Counted from the first letter of the stretch, positions 15,505 to 24,016 are shown. The stretch: 58,446 nt of DNA from Amycolatopsis azurea DSM 43854 (GCF_001995215.1 NZ_MUXN01000031.1:1-58446), one strand, 5' to 3'. Notes: generated by a model not told the origin, from the letters alone. Program-made: numbers and translations.

Positions 15505-16020
15505 TCAGGCGTTCGCGCCGGTCGGCGCGATCCGGTGGAAGGCGCGCCGGAAGTAGGCGAGGGCCCCGGCGTCCTCGTCGACGAACACGTCCTCGACCTC
15601 GACGAAGAGCACGGTGTGCGTGCCCTGGGTGAATTCGGCGCCGACCTGTCCGATGAGGACGGCCGCCGCGTCGCGGACGACGGGGATCCCGAAACTGTCG
15701 TGATCCCAGACGTCGAACCGGAACCGGTCGAGCATCGGCACGTCGGTCGCGCCCGCGAACTGCACGGCGAGATTCTCGTGCTGGGGCGCCAGGACGTTGA
15801 TGGCCATCCGCCGGTTGGTGCGGAAGATGTCGTGGGTGTAGCTGGACTGGTTGACGCAGACCAGCAGGGTCGGCGGCGAGTCGGTGACCGAACAGACCGC
15901 GCTCACCGTGATGCCGGCCTTGCCGCTCACCCCGTCGGTGGTGACGATGTTGACGGCCGTCGAAAGATTCGCCATCGCCGCGCGGAACCGGCGCTGGGTG
16001 GTGGTCAGCTCATCGGTCAT
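15505..16020 (-). CDS. iacG: IacG-like flavin reductase, 171 aa
   Basis: The sequence fits the HpaC-type NAD(P)H:flavin oxidoreductase family (PF01613-like). It shows NLSTAVNIVTTDG, the flavin-binding stretch GITVSAVCSVTDSPPTLLVCVN and the tail GTHTVLFVEVEDVF. Such reductases supply reduced flavin to a separate oxygenase, here the IacA-like protein encoded across the divergent kinase gene. It heads a leftward unit iacG - small gene - iacH - regulator. A candidate iac-box (16081-16095) lies 61 bases upstream of its start. Confidence 0.85.
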   Translation of the reverse strand: MTDELTTTQRRFRAAMANLSTAVNIVTTDGVSGKAGITVSAVCSVTDSPPTLLVCVNQSSYTHDIFRTNRRMAINVLAPQHENLAVQFAGATDVPMLDRFRFDVWDHDSFGIPVVRDAAAVLIGQVGAEFTQGTHTVLFVEVEDVFVDEDAGALAYFRRAFHRIAPTGANA

Positions 16021-16080
16021 GCCTCGACGCTAGAGCCGCGGCCGAAACCGGCGATATCCCGAGTTCCACCGCGCCGCCTG

Positions 16081-16095
16081 AGGATTTCCCTTACG
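16081..16095 (+). promoter_or_regulatory. Candidate iac-box 2, upstream of iacG
   Basis: AGGATTTCCCTTACG differs from the box at 17641 at two of 15 positions. It sits across the end of the kinase gene (stop at 16091) and 61 bases before the leftward iacG start. It is partly dyad-symmetric (AGG, five bases, CCT). Confidence 0.6.
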
Positions 16096-17602
16096 TGGCG
16101 CCCTGCTCCGCCAGTGGCAGCGCGAAACCGAACCGGGAGCCGCCCTCCTCGCGCAGCTCGGCCCAGATGCTTCCGTGCTGCCGGGTGATGATGCGGTGGC
16201 TCAGCGCCAGCCCGATCCCGCTTCCGCCGGGCTTGCCGGTGAACGATTCGGCGAAGGGGTCACGGGAGACACCACGGCCGTGGTCGTCGACGGTGAGCAC
16301 CCCGACGCCTTCCTTCACCTGTGTGCTCACGGTGATCCGCCGGAGCAGCGGTTCGCATTCCGCGGTCTCGTCGATCGCGTTGAGACACAGGTTCATCACC
16401 ACCTGACCGGTGAGGACACGCTCGCAGCGCACCGGTACCGGCGCCGGATCGAGCCGGACCTCGACCTCGACGGCGTTCGGCGCGGCGCTCAGCTCGATGA
16501 AGTACAGGCATTCCCGGACGATCTCGTTCAGGTCGACCAGCTGCTCGACCTGTTCCAGATGCCCGACGAAGGACCGCAGGGAGCCGACGATCTCCTTGGC
16601 CCTGTCGATCTGCCGGGCGACACTGTCCAAGCCGTAGCCCATCTGGCCCGCGATCTGGTCGCGGACGTCGCCGGCGGTGGCCATCGTGGCGGCGCGCGCC
16701 CGGATGCCCGCGATGAAGTTCGCGGCGGCGGCCAGCGGCTGGCCGAGCTCGTGCGCGATCGCCATCGCCAGGTCCCCCATGGCGTTGTAGCGCGCCAGAT
16801 AGTTCTCGTGCCGCAGTTCCAGTTCCCGGCGCGCTTCGCCACGCACTCGCTCTGAGACGTCGTGCAGGATCATCAGGTACGCGTCCACCTCGGACTCGGA
16901 GAGCCGCTCCAGGCTTCCCTCCAGCCAGGTCGCGCACTCCCCCGACACCTCCAGCTGGACCGGTCCGACCGGGTCCGCGCCGGCGGCCACCTCGGCCCAG
17001 CGGACCGGCCTGCCGTCGAGGTACAACCGCGCGTACGCGGTCAGCGGCTCCCCGGCCAGCCGATCGTCGTCGCCGGTCAGCCCGAGGAAGGTCAGCGCGC
17101 TGTCGGTCGCGAACCGCACCGCGCCGGCGGCGTCGAGCATGAACGCGACGGTCGAGGTGTGCCGGGCCAGCGCGTCGACGTACGACGTCGTCAGCTTCAG
17201 CTCCCGCTCGACCTCCTCCGCGCGCTGGATGTCGCGGAACTGGACCATCACCGCGGGACCCCGGGCCAGCTCGACGCGGATGGCCACCGCGTCGGTGGGG
17301 ATGACGCGACCCGATTTGCTGCGGTAGTGCCACACGATCCGGCTCGAACCGTGGTCCACCGCCGCCTGGAGCCACGCCCGCCCGATCACCCGGTCGTACT
17401 GCTGGGCGGAACTGCTCATGTGGTTCGCCTTGAGCGGGCGGAGCTCCGAAAGGCTGAATTCGAGCATCTCGCACGCGGCGGGGTTGGCCCACAGGATGTT
17501 CTTGGTCGCCGCGTCGTGGACGAGCACGCACACCTTCGAGGCGTTCATCATCGCCGCGAAGTCGTCGGCCCCCAGCTCCGGCGCCATCGGATCGACCTGC
17601 AC
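16091..17602 (-). CDS. Soluble PAS-PAS sensor histidine kinase of the auxin cluster, 503 aa
   Basis: Two PAS domains come first (about residues 12-130, NILWANPAACEMLEFS; and about 145-255, VAFMLDAAGAVRFATDSAL). A FixL-type phosphoacceptor helix follows (MAIAHELGQPLAAA, His284), then an HATPase with N box VMNLCLNAIDE and G boxes DDHGRGVS and GGSGIGLALS. No membrane segment is present, so the signal is cytosolic, possibly the aromatic acid or an intermediate; that is inference. It is encoded divergently from iacA and pairs naturally with the FixJ-type regulator at 13329-13970. Confidence 0.88.
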   Translation of the reverse strand: MQVDPMAPELGADDFAAMMNASKVCVLVHDAATKNILWANPAACEMLEFSLSELRPLKANHMSSSAQQYDRVIGRAWLQAAVDHGSSRIVWHYRSKSGRVIPTDAVAIRVELARGPAVMVQFRDIQRAEEVERELKLTTSYVDALARHTSTVAFMLDAAGAVRFATDSALTFLGLTGDDDRLAGEPLTAYARLYLDGRPVRWAEVAAGADPVGPVQLEVSGECATWLEGSLERLSESEVDAYLMILHDVSERVRGEARRELELRHENYLARYNAMGDLAMAIAHELGQPLAAAANFIAGIRARAATMATAGDVRDQIAGQMGYGLDSVARQIDRAKEIVGSLRSFVGHLEQVEQLVDLNEIVRECLYFIELSAAPNAVEVEVRLDPAPVPVRCERVLTGQVVMNLCLNAIDETAECEPLLRRITVSTQVKEGVGVLTVDDHGRGVSRDPFAESFTGKPGGSGIGLALSHRIITRQHGSIWAELREEGGSRFGFALPLAEQGAT

Positions 17603-17640
17603 GGCCTCAGCATAGGAGTTCGCCTCCGGACCGCCGGGTA

Positions 17641-17655
17641 AGGATTTCCCCTATG
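17641..17655 (+). promoter_or_regulatory. Candidate iac-box 3, between the sensor kinase gene and iacA
   Basis: AGGATTTCCCCTATG, preceded by TA, gives a loose dyad TAnGG-N5-CCnTA. It is 39 bases upstream of the leftward kinase start and 122 bases upstream of iacA, so it may serve both directions. Confidence 0.6.
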
Positions 17656-17776
17656 GGTCCGGGTGGGAACCCCCGCACCCGGGCAGGCAATGACCAATGG
17701 AAAGACCTGGACGTGATCCCTAACGTCGAGGGCACGCGGTCACACCGGACCGCTGCCCCGACCCGAGGAGCGCCAG

Positions 17777-18916
17777 ATGGCCCAGACCCAGGAGCGCCCG
17801 GCCGCGACACTCGAAGACGTCCTGGCCGAACTCGCCGAGCGCCGTCAGGAGTTCCGCGACCAGCGGTACGTGTCGCGCGAGTTCGTCGGCAGGCTCAAGG
17901 AAGCAGGCGTCTACCGGGCCGCGACCCCCGCGCGGTTCGGCGGTGCTCCCCTTCCCCCGGCCGAATTCCTGGAACTGGTGGAGCGGATCTCCGTCGTCGA
18001 CGGCTCCACCGGCTGGGTCGCCAGCTTCGGCTCGGCGCTGGTCTACCTCGCGGCGCTGCCCGTCGAGACCCAGGCCAAGCTGTACGCCGACGGACCGGAC
18101 GTGTGCTTCGCGGGCGGGCTCTTCCCCGTCCAGCGGGCCGAACCGACCGCGGCAGGCTTCCTGGTCGACGGCCGCTGGAAGTTCGCGAGCGGCTGCATGG
18201 GCGCGGACATCCTGGGCGTCGGGATCCCGGGTGACGACTCGACCGCCGGAAAGCCGCGCACCGCGCTGCTGCGCCCCGAACAGGTCGAGATCGTCCGGGA
18301 ATGGGACGTCGTCGGGATGAAGGGCACGGGTTCCTTCGATCTCGTCGTCGACAAGGTCGAGGTGCCCCGGGAATGGACGTTCATCCGCGGCGGCGAGCCG
18401 ACCATCGACGAACCGCTGTACCGCTACCCCACCCTCGCCTACGCCTCCCAGGTCCTGGCGGTCGTCGGCGCGGGTGTCGCGCGCGCCGCGCTCGACTTCG
18501 CTATCGAGGTCGGCAGCGGCCGTTCGGGCGTCACAGGCGCGCCGAAACTCGCCGACCGCGCCTACTACCGCACCGGGCTGGCCGAAGCCGAGGCGACGAT
18601 GCGTTCGGCACGGGCATACTTCTACGAGGTCACCCACGACGCGTGGCAGACCGTACTGGACGGCGATCCCGTGACGCCGGAACAGAACGCGCATCTCCGG
18701 ATGTCCTCGACCCATCTGGCGAAGACCGCCGCGGAAACCGTCGACCAGGTCATCCGCCTGTCCGGGACCGCCGCCATCGCCACCGGCCATCCCTTGCAAG
18801 GGCTGCTCGGCGACGCCCTGGTCCCGCGCCAGCACGCTTTCCTCGGCCCGGCCATGTACGACGCCGCGGGTGCCGTGCTGATGGGCCAGCCGCCCACCGT
18901 TCCCGGTTTCCAGTGA
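17777..18916 (+). CDS. iacA: IacA-like flavin-dependent indole-3-acetate monooxygenase, 379 aa
   Basis: The fold is that of acyl-CoA-dehydrogenase-type flavin monooxygenases (group D, HpaB/HsaA-like): LKEAGVYRAATPARFGG, ISVVDGSTGWVASFGS, and the C-terminal helical domain with TAAIATGHPLQGLLGD. In the known pathway IacA starts attack on the indole ring of auxin, using reduced flavin from IacG. The ATG at 17777 follows GAGGAGCGCC. It is the first gene of a rightward unit iacA-B-C-D-E-F. An alternative role on another aromatic cannot be excluded from this protein alone, but the gene order is that of auxin clusters. Confidence 0.85.
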   Translation: MAQTQERPAATLEDVLAELAERRQEFRDQRYVSREFVGRLKEAGVYRAATPARFGGAPLPPAEFLELVERISVVDGSTGWVASFGSALVYLAALPVETQAKLYADGPDVCFAGGLFPVQRAEPTAAGFLVDGRWKFASGCMGADILGVGIPGDDSTAGKPRTALLRPEQVEIVREWDVVGMKGTGSFDLVVDKVEVPREWTFIRGGEPTIDEPLYRYPTLAYASQVLAVVGAGVARAALDFAIEVGSGRSGVTGAPKLADRAYYRTGLAEAEATMRSARAYFYEVTHDAWQTVLDGDPVTPEQNAHLRMSSTHLAKTAAETVDQVIRLSGTAAIATGHPLQGLLGDALVPRQHAFLGPAMYDAAGAVLMGQPPTVPGFQ

Positions 18917-18953
18917 CCACTCCCGACCGCTGACGAGGAGATGAACCACCACC

Positions 18954-19325
18954 ATGAGCGCTACCCCGCTGCGGGTGCTGTTCTGCATCGGCATCAACCA
19001 GAACTTCTTCGACCTTCCCGAAGGCGGCGTCGCCGCGAGTGACGTGTGGACCGCCTTCGTCGCGCTGATGGACGGCATCAAGGGCCTGCCCGGCGTCGGC
19101 TTCATCGGCGACATCGACGACGACTCGCATCTGGTCGGCCCGTCCGACGGCTGGCCGTGGACCTGCTACCTGCTCTGCGACGTCGACACCCAGGAGACCG
19201 TCAAGGAGGCTTGCGGCATCCTGCGCACCACACCGGTCGGCGACAGTCCGTGGAAGCTGTGGAAGTACGCCAAGATCGAAGCGCGCATCGGCCGCGCCCT
19301 CACCCCGCGCGAATACCGGGGCTGA
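18954..19325 (+). CDS. iacB: IacB-like protein, 123 aa
   Basis: This small cytosolic protein (RVLFCIGINQNFF, FIGDIDDDSHLVGPSDGWPW, TVKEACGILRTT) has a ferredoxin-like alternation of strands and helices. Position and size, directly between the IacA-like oxygenase and the Rieske large subunit, match IacB, whose biochemical role is unclear in published clusters. GAGGAG precedes the ATG. The next gene starts six bases after its stop. Confidence 0.75.
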   Translation: MSATPLRVLFCIGINQNFFDLPEGGVAASDVWTAFVALMDGIKGLPGVGFIGDIDDDSHLVGPSDGWPWTCYLLCDVDTQETVKEACGILRTTPVGDSPWKLWKYAKIEARIGRALTPREYRG

Positions 19326-19330
19326 TCGCG

Positions 19331-20638
19331 ATGGCCATCGAAAGCACGGCGTTCACCGCCGCCACCGTGCACGGCCTGCCGCCCGCCGATCTCGTCCTGG
19401 GCGACAGGGTCGCCGGCCGCCTGTACACCGACCCGGAGATCTTCGAGCAGGAGATGACGAAGATCTTCGAGCGGACGTGGATCTGGGTCGCCCACGAATC
19501 GGAACTGCCCAGGGCGGGCAGCTTCAAGTCGACCCACGTCGGACGTCATCCGGTGATCGTGACCAAGGACCGCAAGGGCGAGATCCGCACGCTGGTGAAC
19601 CGCTGCCGTCACCGGGGCGCGTCGCTCTGCGAGAAGAAGTCCGGCCACGCCAACGGGTTCACCTGTCCCTACCACGCCTGGTCCTACGGCTTGGACGGCA
19701 AACTGCGTGGCGTCCCGTATCCCGACGGGTACGAGGGTGTCATGGACAAGTCCGATCTCGGGCTGAAGACGCTGCGCACCGAGTCGTACGGCGGGATGAT
19801 CTTCGCGACCTTGAACGCCGAAGCCGAGCCGCTGGCCGACTTCCTCGGCGACGTCAAGCTGTGGATCGACCGCTTCATGGCCCAGGGCGGCGGCTATCCG
19901 GTGAAGGTGCTCGGCACCCACCGGTTCACCTACCGCGGCAACTGGAAGATCCAGCTGGAGAACACCACCGACGGGTACCACTTCCCCATCGTGCACCGCT
20001 CCTGGATGTCTTCGGTCGACGCCGAAACCGCCGAGATGATGTCGTTCATGACCGATCCCGCGGCGGTCACCCACGACCTCGGGAACGGCCACTCGGTGAT
20101 GCAGATGGTCCCCGGGCACTCCGATCTGGACGCGGACGACGGCAGCGAGCCCCTCCAGCCGCGGTTCGACGGCCTGGTCGCCCGGCTCGAAGCCGCCGGA
20201 GCGGACCGAGCCGAGATCCGCAGGCTGGTGCGTGCCGTGCACGGCACGGGTTTCAACCTCAACCTGTTCCCGAACGTGTCGATGTCGATCTCGTTCTTCC
20301 GGGTGCTGCGGCCGATCAGCGTCGACGAGACCGTCATCGAACACGTCGCCCTCGGCAGCGACGGTCCGGCCGAGATCGTCGGACCGGTCAACCGGGAACG
20401 GCTGCGCGCCCACGAACACTTCCAGGGTCCGTTCGGTTTCGGCACGCCGGACGACTCCGAAGGCTGGGACCGGGTGCAGCGCGGTGCCCAGGGCGCGCCC
20501 GAGATGCCGATCATGGTCAACCGCGGCCTCGGCCGCGAAAAGCCTTCCGAGGAGGGCTGGCCGACCGGCCATGTCACCGACGAGACCGGCATGAGGGCCG
20601 CGTATGCCCGGTGGAAGCAGATGATGAGCGATGACTGA
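19331..20638 (+). CDS. iacC: IacC-like Rieske non-haem dioxygenase large subunit, 435 aa
   Basis: The Rieske centre is complete: Cys92-x-His94 and Cys112-x2-His115. The mononuclear iron site is visible as NTTDGYHFPIVHRSW (Asp214, His217, His222). This is a ring-hydroxylating dioxygenase alpha subunit of the benzoate/anthranilate type. In auxin degradation IacC with IacD and the reductase IacF converts 3-hydroxy-2-oxindole-3-acetate to catechol. The ATG at 19331 is five bases past the iacB stop. It overlaps iacD by eight bases. Confidence 0.9.
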   Translation: MAIESTAFTAATVHGLPPADLVLGDRVAGRLYTDPEIFEQEMTKIFERTWIWVAHESELPRAGSFKSTHVGRHPVIVTKDRKGEIRTLVNRCRHRGASLCEKKSGHANGFTCPYHAWSYGLDGKLRGVPYPDGYEGVMDKSDLGLKTLRTESYGGMIFATLNAEAEPLADFLGDVKLWIDRFMAQGGGYPVKVLGTHRFTYRGNWKIQLENTTDGYHFPIVHRSWMSSVDAETAEMMSFMTDPAAVTHDLGNGHSVMQMVPGHSDLDADDGSEPLQPRFDGLVARLEAAGADRAEIRRLVRAVHGTGFNLNLFPNVSMSISFFRVLRPISVDETVIEHVALGSDGPAEIVGPVNRERLRAHEHFQGPFGFGTPDDSEGWDRVQRGAQGAPEMPIMVNRGLGREKPSEEGWPTGHVTDETGMRAAYARWKQMMSDD

Positions 20639-21125
20639 GACCCTCACCGACGCGCGGGTGGTCCGCGCGATCGAGCTGATCTGGCGTGAGGCGGCGCTGC
20701 TGGACGCCAAGGATTACGAGGCCTGGCAACGTCTTTACACGGAAGACGCGCTGTACGTCATCCCGATCGACCGCGACGCCGAGGACTTCGACGACGTGCT
20801 CAACATGGTCCACGACGACGCCAGGATGCGCGCGCTGCGGGTGCGGCGGATGACCGAGGGCTACGCGATCGCCGCGGTGGACTCGGCGATCACCGTCCGG
20901 ACCGTCTCGCGTTTCGTCCCCGCCGACGTCGGCGACGGGTCGGTGTCGATCAAGGCGAGTCAGATCATCGTCGCCTACAAACGCGGCCGCCACGACCTCT
21001 GGGCGGCGGACGTCGATTACGTCGTCCGTCTCGGCGCCGGTGGCGAAGAGGATCGGCTCGCCCGCAAGGTCGTCCGGCTGGTCGATGCCGACGAAGCCGT
21101 TCCCGCCGCGGGATTCCTGCTGTGA
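20631..21125 (+). CDS. iacD: IacD-like dioxygenase small subunit, 164 aa
   Basis: This NTF2-like beta subunit of ring-hydroxylating dioxygenases shows VVRAIELIWREAALLDAKDYEAWQRL, LYVIPIDRDAE and the family stretch RVRRMTEGYAIA. Beta subunits stabilise the alpha3beta3 hexamer. Its start lies inside the iacC end (8-base overlap) and its stop overlaps the iacE GTG, so stoichiometric translation is likely. Confidence 0.87.
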   Translation: MTETLTDARVVRAIELIWREAALLDAKDYEAWQRLYTEDALYVIPIDRDAEDFDDVLNMVHDDARMRALRVRRMTEGYAIAAVDSAITVRTVSRFVPADVGDGSVSIKASQIIVAYKRGRHDLWAADVDYVVRLGAGGEEDRLARKVVRLVDADEAVPAAGFLL

Positions 21126-21871
21126 CCGGCACCGCGCCGGTCGCCGTGGTCACCGGCGGGGCCACCGGCCTCGGCGAGCAGATCGTCCGGCGCCTGCACG
21201 GCGGCGGGCACCGGGTGGCGATCGCCGACCTCGACGAAGCCGCGGCCCAGCGGCTCGCGGCCGAACTGGACCGGGCCGGGCCGCACGCCCGGAGCTACCG
21301 GGTCGACGTCGCCGATCGTGCCGACGTCGACCAGCTGCTCGCGTCGGTGCTCGGCGACTTCGGCGGGGTCCAGGTCCTGGTCAACAACGCCGCCCGCACC
21401 CAGGCCCGGCCACTGCTGGAGATCACGCCGGAGGAACTCGACGAGGTGATGGCGGTGAATTTCGGCGGCACCTTCCACGCCTGCCAGCTTTTCGGCGCGC
21501 ACATGGCCGAAGCCGGGTACGGCCGGATCGTCAACATGGCGTCCTTGGCGGGCCAGAACGGCGGCACCACGACCGGCGGGCACTACGCGTCCTCCAAGGG
21601 CGCGATCCTGACGGCGACCAAGGTGTTCGCCCGCGAACTCGCCGCACGGGGGGTCACGGTGAACGCGGTCTCCCCCGGCCCGCAGGACAGCCCCATGGTC
21701 CACCGGCTCGTCGGTGAGGAGAACCTCGCCGGGCTGAAGGCCGCCATCCCGGTCGGACGGTTGGGGAGCATGACGTTCATCGCCGACATGGTGGCGCTGC
21801 TCGCGTCCCCCGAAGCCGCCTCCGTCACCGGCGCCTGCTGGGACGCGAACGGCGGACTGTTCATGCGCTGA
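21122..21871 (+). CDS. iacE: IacE-like short-chain dehydrogenase/reductase, 249 aa
   Basis: A classical SDR: cofactor motif TGGATGLG near residues 13-20, Asp after the second strand (IADLDEAA, suggesting NAD preference), NNAA at about 92, Ser in MASLAG and the catalytic YASSK. In auxin clusters IacE acts on the oxygenated indole intermediate before ring cleavage by IacCD. The GTG start overlaps the iacD stop. Confidence 0.86.
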   Translation: MTGTAPVAVVTGGATGLGEQIVRRLHGGGHRVAIADLDEAAAQRLAAELDRAGPHARSYRVDVADRADVDQLLASVLGDFGGVQVLVNNAARTQARPLLEITPEELDEVMAVNFGGTFHACQLFGAHMAEAGYGRIVNMASLAGQNGGTTTGGHYASSKGAILTATKVFARELAARGVTVNAVSPGPQDSPMVHRLVGEENLAGLKAAIPVGRLGSMTFIADMVALLASPEAASVTGACWDANGGLFMR

Positions 21872-21895
21872 CCGAACCATCGTCTGGAGGCCTCG

Positions 21896-22846
21896 ATGAC
21901 GAACGCCGTCTTCCGCGTCGTCGAAATCACCGAAGAGACCCCGGAAATCCGGACCCTGCGGCTGGTCCGGCAGGACGACGAGCCGTTGCGGGTCCGCTAC
22001 CGGGCCGGTGCGCACGTCGACGTCCTCGGCCCGACCGGGGTGCTGCGGCAGTACTCGCTGTGCGGCGCCCCGGACGACCCGAACTCGATCCTGATCGCCG
22101 TCAAACGGGAACCGGACTCGCGCGGCGGATCCGCGGCGATGCATCAGGTCTCGGTCGGCGACGAGCTCGAGATCGGCGCACCACGCAATCTGCTGGGCGT
22201 CGCCGCCGAAGCGGACCGGCACGTCCTCGTCGCCGGTGGCATCGGCATCACGCCGCTGCTGTCGATGGCCTACGAACTCTTCGCCCGGGGCGGCGAATTC
22301 GAACTGCACTACTTCGCCCGCTCCCGCGAGCAGGCGGCTTTCGCGGACTTGCTGGAGCGGGTGGGGTTCGCCGACCGGGTCCGCCCGCACTTCGGCGTTC
22401 CCCGCGACGAACATCCCGGCGTCCTGCGGACGATCGCGGCCCGGCTGACCTCGGCGACACGGGTCTACACCTGCGGCCCCGACGGCTTCATGGGGCAGGT
22501 CGCCGCCGTTCTCGGCGAGGTCGTCGGCGCGGATCGCGTGCACGTCGAACATTTCGAGGCCGCCGACGTGGACACCTCCGGTGACCGTCCGATCACCGTC
22601 GCACTCGACACCGGCGAGGAGTTCGAAGTCCCGGCGGGGAAATCGATCCTGGCGGTGCTCGAGGACAACGGCGTCGAAGTCTTCAAATCCTGTCAGGAAG
22701 GCATCTGCGGCTCGTGCGTGTCCGGTGTGCTGGACGGCGTCCCGGACCATCGCGACAACTGCCTGACCGCCGCCGACCGCGAAAGCCAAATGGCCCTGTG
22801 CGTTTCACGCGCGTTCAGCGAGCGACTCGTCATCGAGCTGTACTGA
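21896..22846 (+). CDS. iacF: IacF-like ferredoxin reductase for the dioxygenase, 316 aa
   Basis: This is a phthalate-dioxygenase-reductase-type protein: flavin-binding barrel (RYRAGAHVDV, RQYSLCG), NAD-binding part (VLVAGGIGITPLLSMAYELF, CGPDGFM) and a C-terminal plant-type 2Fe-2S domain (CQEGICGSC, with the fourth Cys in HRDNCL). It passes NADH electrons to IacCD. The ATG at 21896 follows TCTGGAGGCCTCG. Its last 42 bases overlap the convergent methyltransferase gene, so the two transcripts are antisense at their 3' ends. Confidence 0.9.
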   Translation: MTNAVFRVVEITEETPEIRTLRLVRQDDEPLRVRYRAGAHVDVLGPTGVLRQYSLCGAPDDPNSILIAVKREPDSRGGSAAMHQVSVGDELEIGAPRNLLGVAAEADRHVLVAGGIGITPLLSMAYELFARGGEFELHYFARSREQAAFADLLERVGFADRVRPHFGVPRDEHPGVLRTIAARLTSATRVYTCGPDGFMGQVAAVLGEVVGADRVHVEHFEAADVDTSGDRPITVALDTGEEFEVPAGKSILAVLEDNGVEVFKSCQEGICGSCVSGVLDGVPDHRDNCLTAADRESQMALCVSRAFSERLVIELY

Positions 22847-23686
22847 ACTGTGCCGGACCTCGGCGGGGAACTGCGCGACGACAAGGTATCCGGTGCCGAG
22901 CCACCGCCGGGCCCTCCGGCTCACCGTGCGTTCGGGGGCATACCGCCAGCGATACAGCCACGGCCGGATCAGCCGGTCGAACGGCGGAACGAGTGCCGTG
23001 ATGTCGTAGTACACGACGTCACGTGGCTGTAAACCCGATTCCCGCATCCGGCCGACCAAGCGGAACGCCGGCAGGGCGTGGATACCGCTCTTGTCCGCGC
23101 GATGCCTGCGCTCTTCAGGGACACCGAAAAGCCGTTCGATCCGGCCGAGCAGGCGCCGTGCCGGCCAGAACACGCCCCACTCGAACAGCCGGTACGGGCT
23201 GAACGGGTTGAGCATCGAGATCACGACGAAGCCGCCGGGCTTCGTCACGCGCGCGATCTCGCGCAGGGCGCGGCCGGCGTCGACGTACTCCAGCACGCCC
23301 ATCGCCAGCACGATGTCGAAGCTGTGGCGGGGAAACGGCAGATCGTCGATGTCGGCGACGTGCAGCCGGACCTTGTCGTCGTCGCGCAGTCCGCGCGCGG
23401 CGATGTCGACCATCGCGGCGGACTGGTCGCACGCGGTGATCCGGAAATCTCCGCCGTCGGCGCCGAGCAGGTGGTGGACCATCACGCCCGGACCGCAGCC
23501 CACATCGAGCAGGTCACCGGACGGGAAGGCCCGCAAAGTCTCCGAGACGGCGTACAGCCGCGACGCGAAATAACGTTCACTCGGGCCGGATCGATATGCC
23601 TGAGCGTAATCGGCGGCGAAACGGGGATCCTGATAGTGAAGCCGGACCTGTCTTCCACGAGCGATAGGGTTGACTCGACCGAACAC
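22805..23686 (-). CDS. Class I SAM-dependent methyltransferase, 293 aa
   Basis: The SAM motif LLDVGCGPGVMVHHLL (about residues 59-74) and later motifs ACDQSAAM, HSFDIVLAMGVLEYVD and KPGGFVVISML identify a UbiE/MenG-like class I methyltransferase. A C-terminal region (YDITALVPPFDRLIRPWLYRW) is typical of members acting on membrane or isoprenoid-type substrates, but the substrate is unknown. The GTG at 23686 has GGAGGT six bases upstream. It overlaps iacF by 42 bases in convergent orientation, so it is not part of the auxin unit. Confidence 0.82.
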   Translation of the reverse strand: MFGRVNPIARGRQVRLHYQDPRFAADYAQAYRSGPSERYFASRLYAVSETLRAFPSGDLLDVGCGPGVMVHHLLGADGGDFRITACDQSAAMVDIAARGLRDDDKVRLHVADIDDLPFPRHSFDIVLAMGVLEYVDAGRALREIARVTKPGGFVVISMLNPFSPYRLFEWGVFWPARRLLGRIERLFGVPEERRHRADKSGIHALPAFRLVGRMRESGLQPRDVVYYDITALVPPFDRLIRPWLYRWRYAPERTVSRRARRWLGTGYLVVAQFPAEVRHSSVQLDDESLAERA

Positions 23687-24016
23687 CTGCCTACCTCCAT
23701 AAATTTGTATGGCGTCGTCAGCTGCCCCGGAATCCCAACGACAGCGTCGAGCAGGAGCGATGTCCTGTTACGGATTCTCAGAATGCGAGGAACAATCCCG
23801 ACTCGCGGACGAAAGGTAATCAATCGTTCGCACGAGAAGGAATACGACAATCGACACGTGCCGATCTTCGAAACCCGAGCTCAGGATCCAAGATTAACGC
23901 AAGGTATTTAGAACGGTAAAGAGTACTAAAGATACTTTGTTCGTCTCTCGAACCGCTTCCGCGCCGGACGCCGGTGCGGTGCGCGGGGCGGGAGCAGGGC
24001 GGGCTAGGTTGCTCGG
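23687..24016. other. 330-bp divergent intergenic region, AT-richer than its surroundings
   Basis: This gap carries the promoters of the leftward methyltransferase and the rightward zinc protein. From about 23690 to 23940 it is noticeably richer in A and T than any coding neighbour. It includes GTATTTAGAACGGTAAAG and AGTACTAAAGATACTTTG, which look like regulator or promoter sequence. No gene or hairpin of the dispersed families is present. At its right edge TAGGTT, 8-13 bases before the GTG at 24017, resembles a -10 box of a leaderless promoter. Confidence 0.5.
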
